Below are positions 62,624-64,000 of a DNA stretch of 64,000 nucleotides, one piece after another (the stretch's first letter is position 1; every line of letters begins with the position of its first letter). A model generated the notes under the pieces. The model searched no databases and was not told where the DNA came from. It saw nothing but the letters and a program-made list of their open reading frames with translations. The stretch comes from Oligoflexales bacterium (GTDB taxonomy: Bacteria > Bdellovibrionota_B > Oligoflexia > Oligoflexales > JALZUQ01): NCBI GenBank assembly GCA_023301465.1, contig JALZUQ010000008.1:108054-172053 (forward strand), given 5' to 3'. The translations under genes and the position numbers were made by a program.

Positions 62624-63301
62624 TTATAACTTTTTAGCTTTTAGCCAGTTTTTCTTCATGGTTGTCGTTGGGATTTTTATGACATCAAACCCTGAGGCCA
62701 TCAGGTTATCTCTGACACTTCGCCTAACGCTATATGTCATTAAGATTCCATCACTCACCACAACTGCATTTAATTTTGTAAAAAAATCTTTTGTCCAAAG
62801 ACCTTCATTGACGTCCGGTGAAAATGGATCATGCCAAACGAAATCAAAACCAGAAAGTGATGTAAGATCAAACTCAGTCAAATCACCTAGAATAAGCTCC
62901 CAGTCGAAAGCACTCCCGTTTGGGTGCCGTAATTTTTTGGAGTCACACACCTCAAACCAAAAGCTTGGGTACATTTTTGTCAGCTTTGTTTCAGGGATTT
63001 GAATCGTTTTCCAAAGAGACTCATCATACTCAAAACTAGTTATTTTTAATTTTTTTGAATGAGGGTCATTCAACCAAGCCTCAACAGTAGCAATCATATT
63101 ATAGCCAAGGCCTAGCCCAACATCTGCAATATGCAAGTCTTTACCTGAGAAAGACTCCAGAACCCCACTAGCATCAATATAAAGACTCTTCGCCTCCGTC
63201 TCAGCACCTGCCTTAGAATGGAACCATTGTTGATGCTCAGGGTGATTTAAGGTGGGTGACCCATCCTCAGTCAATGTCACGTGATCTAGCCAGTTATCCA
63301 A
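62624..63301 (-). CDS. MnmD-like SAM-dependent methyltransferase
   Basis: The Rossmann motif is IADVGLGLGYNMIA, followed by WHDPFSPDVNEGLWTKDFF, the DxFSP-type block of MnmC N-terminal/MnmD proteins, and TYSVRRSVRDNLMASGFDV near the end. These enzymes methylate nm5U or cmnm5U in the tRNA wobble position. Length is 225 residues, the free-standing MnmD size without the FAD oxidase domain. It lies 71 bases upstream of the coiled-coil gene on the same strand. Confidence 0.85.
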   Translation of the reverse strand: MDNWLDHVTLTEDGSPTLNHPEHQQWFHSKAGAETEAKSLYIDASGVLESFSGKDLHIADVGLGLGYNMIATVEAWLNDPHSKKLKITSFEYDESLWKTIQIPETKLTKMYPSFWFEVCDSKKLRHPNGSAFDWELILGDLTEFDLTSLSGFDFVWHDPFSPDVNEGLWTKDFFTKLNAVVVSDGILMTYSVRRSVRDNLMASGFDVIKIPTTTMKKNWLKAKKL

Positions 63302-63370
63302 CTTTATTGTCCTTTTTCATATCAGATGCAATCTATTTGATATTTAGTTAATCAAGCAAGGAGAATTATC

Positions 63371-63400
63371 TTGCTTGCTAGACATAAGCTAGACTATAAT
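63371..63400 (+). promoter_or_regulatory. Promoter of the tRNA-Pro gene
   Basis: TTGCTT at 63371-63376 and a perfect TATAAT at 63395-63400 are separated by 18 bases and lie 17 bases before the tRNA. The expected start is near 63407. Confidence 0.6.
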
Positions 63401-63417
63401 CGATTCCCAATGATATT

Positions 63418-63493
63418 CGGGGTGTAGCGCAGTTGGTAGCGCGCGTGCTTTGGGAGCATGAGGTCGCAGGTTCGAATCCTGTCACCCCGACCA
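63418..63493 (+). tRNA. tRNA-Pro, anticodon UGG
   Basis: The acceptor stem CGGGGTG pairs with CACCCCG, followed by discriminator A and an encoded CCA. The anticodon stem CGTGC/GCATG encloses TTTGGGA, with TGG at 63451-63453. The T arm contains GGTTCGAATCC. All cloverleaf parts are present, and CCA is encoded in the genome. Confidence 0.98.
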
Positions 63494-63735
63494 TATCGTT
63501 ACACTACTAAGACAATAACCCACCATCAAACGAGAAGAGCCACAATTAAACTTAATAAAAACGAGAGACTCTCATAAGAGTTATCTTTATGATTTTATTA
63601 TGCTTATTGGCATAAACCTCCTAAATGACAATTTAGTATAAAGATTCACTCTTGTTTTCCGATTCATATAATACGTGAAGCTTTAATGCTTAATAAAATG
63701 ACCGTGCATGACAAATAATAGGTATGTGAGTGAGT

Positions 63736-63907
63736 ATGAAAAAATTATTTTTAAATTTTCTCCAAGAAACACTAAAACCTGCTAACGAAAGCAACTCCAC
63801 GCAAGCTGGTTTGTCTTTAGTTGAATTAATGATTGTTGTCTCAATTATCAGTATTCTAGCGACAAGTGCTACGCAACAATACAACATGTATACCTTAAAA
63901 ACTGGAG
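63736..63907 (+). pseudogene. Pilin gene broken by an insertion sequence
   Basis: The frame reads MKKLFLNFLQETLKP, then the leader end TQAG and LSLVELMIVVSIISILATSATQQYN, followed by MYTLKT. It matches the pilin at 33588-34067 in the same region (LSLVELMIVVSIIGILAATATQQYN, SYTLKT). After TLKT the sequence enters the insertion sequence and stops at 63936. A GTG at 63730 is an alternative start. Only about the first 58 residues remain in this window. Confidence 0.85.
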
Positions 63908-64000
63908 TGGACCCCTGTTTAGGCTACCTTGTTTAAGTTAATTTTGTAGTACTCCGTTGGGCTCATCATATCAAGTGCAGAATGAGGAGCCTGTTCATTA
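63908..64000 (-). mobile_element. End of an IS3-family insertion sequence (partial)
   Basis: The element enters after the pilin codon TLKT; its tip seems to be TGGACCCCTGTTTAGGC. It contains the 3' end of an IS3-type transposase gene running toward the tip. The window ends inside it, so the far end and target duplication cannot be seen. The exact boundary is uncertain by a few bases. Confidence 0.8.
63919..64000 (-). CDS. IS3-family transposase (OrfB), C-terminal fragment
   Basis: The minus strand encodes NEQAPHSALDMMSPTEYYK and a short tail, stopping with TAA at 63919-63921. The RPHSALGYxTPxEY-like ending is typical of the rve integrase core in IS3-family OrfB. The start is outside the window. 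Confidence 0.88.
   Translation of the reverse strand, partial: NEQAPHSALDMMSPTEYYKINLNKVA

Noticed and set aside
63566..63615. Short inverted repeats after tRNA-Pro as terminator or attachment site
   Set aside because: Stems are only five to six pairs, lack T-runs, and no direct repeat of the tRNA 3' end was found in the window.

Overview
The window looks like a chromosomal segment of a free-living, aerobic, AT-rich Gram-negative bacterium. Outer-membrane and periplasmic genes (BamD-like, TonB-like, MltD-like, many lipoproteins), oxygen-using enzymes (HPPD, phenylalanine hydroxylase, a HemF-like protein), carotenoid synthesis, c-di-GMP signalling, type IV pilins and secreted zinc peptidases all appear together. 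This mix recalls Bdellovibrionota/Oligoflexia-type lineages, but no marker here fixes the taxon, so that placement is inference.

Layout. 1-6.9 kb: a class A penicillin-binding protein overlapping a periplasmic-binding-fold protein (possible PBP activator), a diguanylate cyclase, a CAP-like lipoprotein and an acyl-CoA dehydrogenase. 7-10.9 kb: hemE, gpmI and a divergent hemF. 10.9-14 kb: a zincin, a short membrane protein, rpsT, rnhA, and an rpsR-rpmB-small basic protein operon. 14-20.6 kb: priA, a ClpP variant, an ABC exporter, a HIT protein and two exported unknowns. 20.6-28.9 kb: a tightly packed minus-strand carotenoid operon (crtE-crtI-crtB-lycopene cyclase-ABC ATPase-ABC permease-His-rich membrane protein-glycosyltransferase), with an SDR gene upstream. 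29-33 kb: a PhyH-type oxygenase, an exported tandem nucleotidyltransferase-like protein, and phenylalanine hydroxylase plus HPPD. 33-43.4 kb: a pilin with dockerin-like loops, an ABC-F protein, a parvulin, aspC-pheS-pheT led by a probable 6S-like RNA, then rsmI-yheU. 43.4-47.9 kb: lipoprotein, ArnT-like glycosyltransferase, two related small secreted proteins and an astacin-like peptidase. 48-55.7 kb: msrB, etfBA, mltD, tonB-like, bamD-like, a GT51 protein with a dead transpeptidase domain, and a secreted Lys-rich protein.

55.7-62.6 kb holds the most notable locus. Four minus-strand genes are coupled by 4-base overlaps or 2-base gaps: a coiled-coil protein, a MotA-like protein, a MotB/OmpA-like protein, and a 1444-residue Upf1-type SF1 helicase with a C-terminal nuclease-like region. 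A proton-channel stator fused transcriptionally to a large helicase is the logic of Zorya anti-phage systems. The helicase family and the short MotA differ from the Zorya types I know, so this is a candidate new variant. The window closes with an MnmD-like methyltransferase, tRNA-Pro(UGG), and a second pilin gene interrupted by the end of an IS3-family element.
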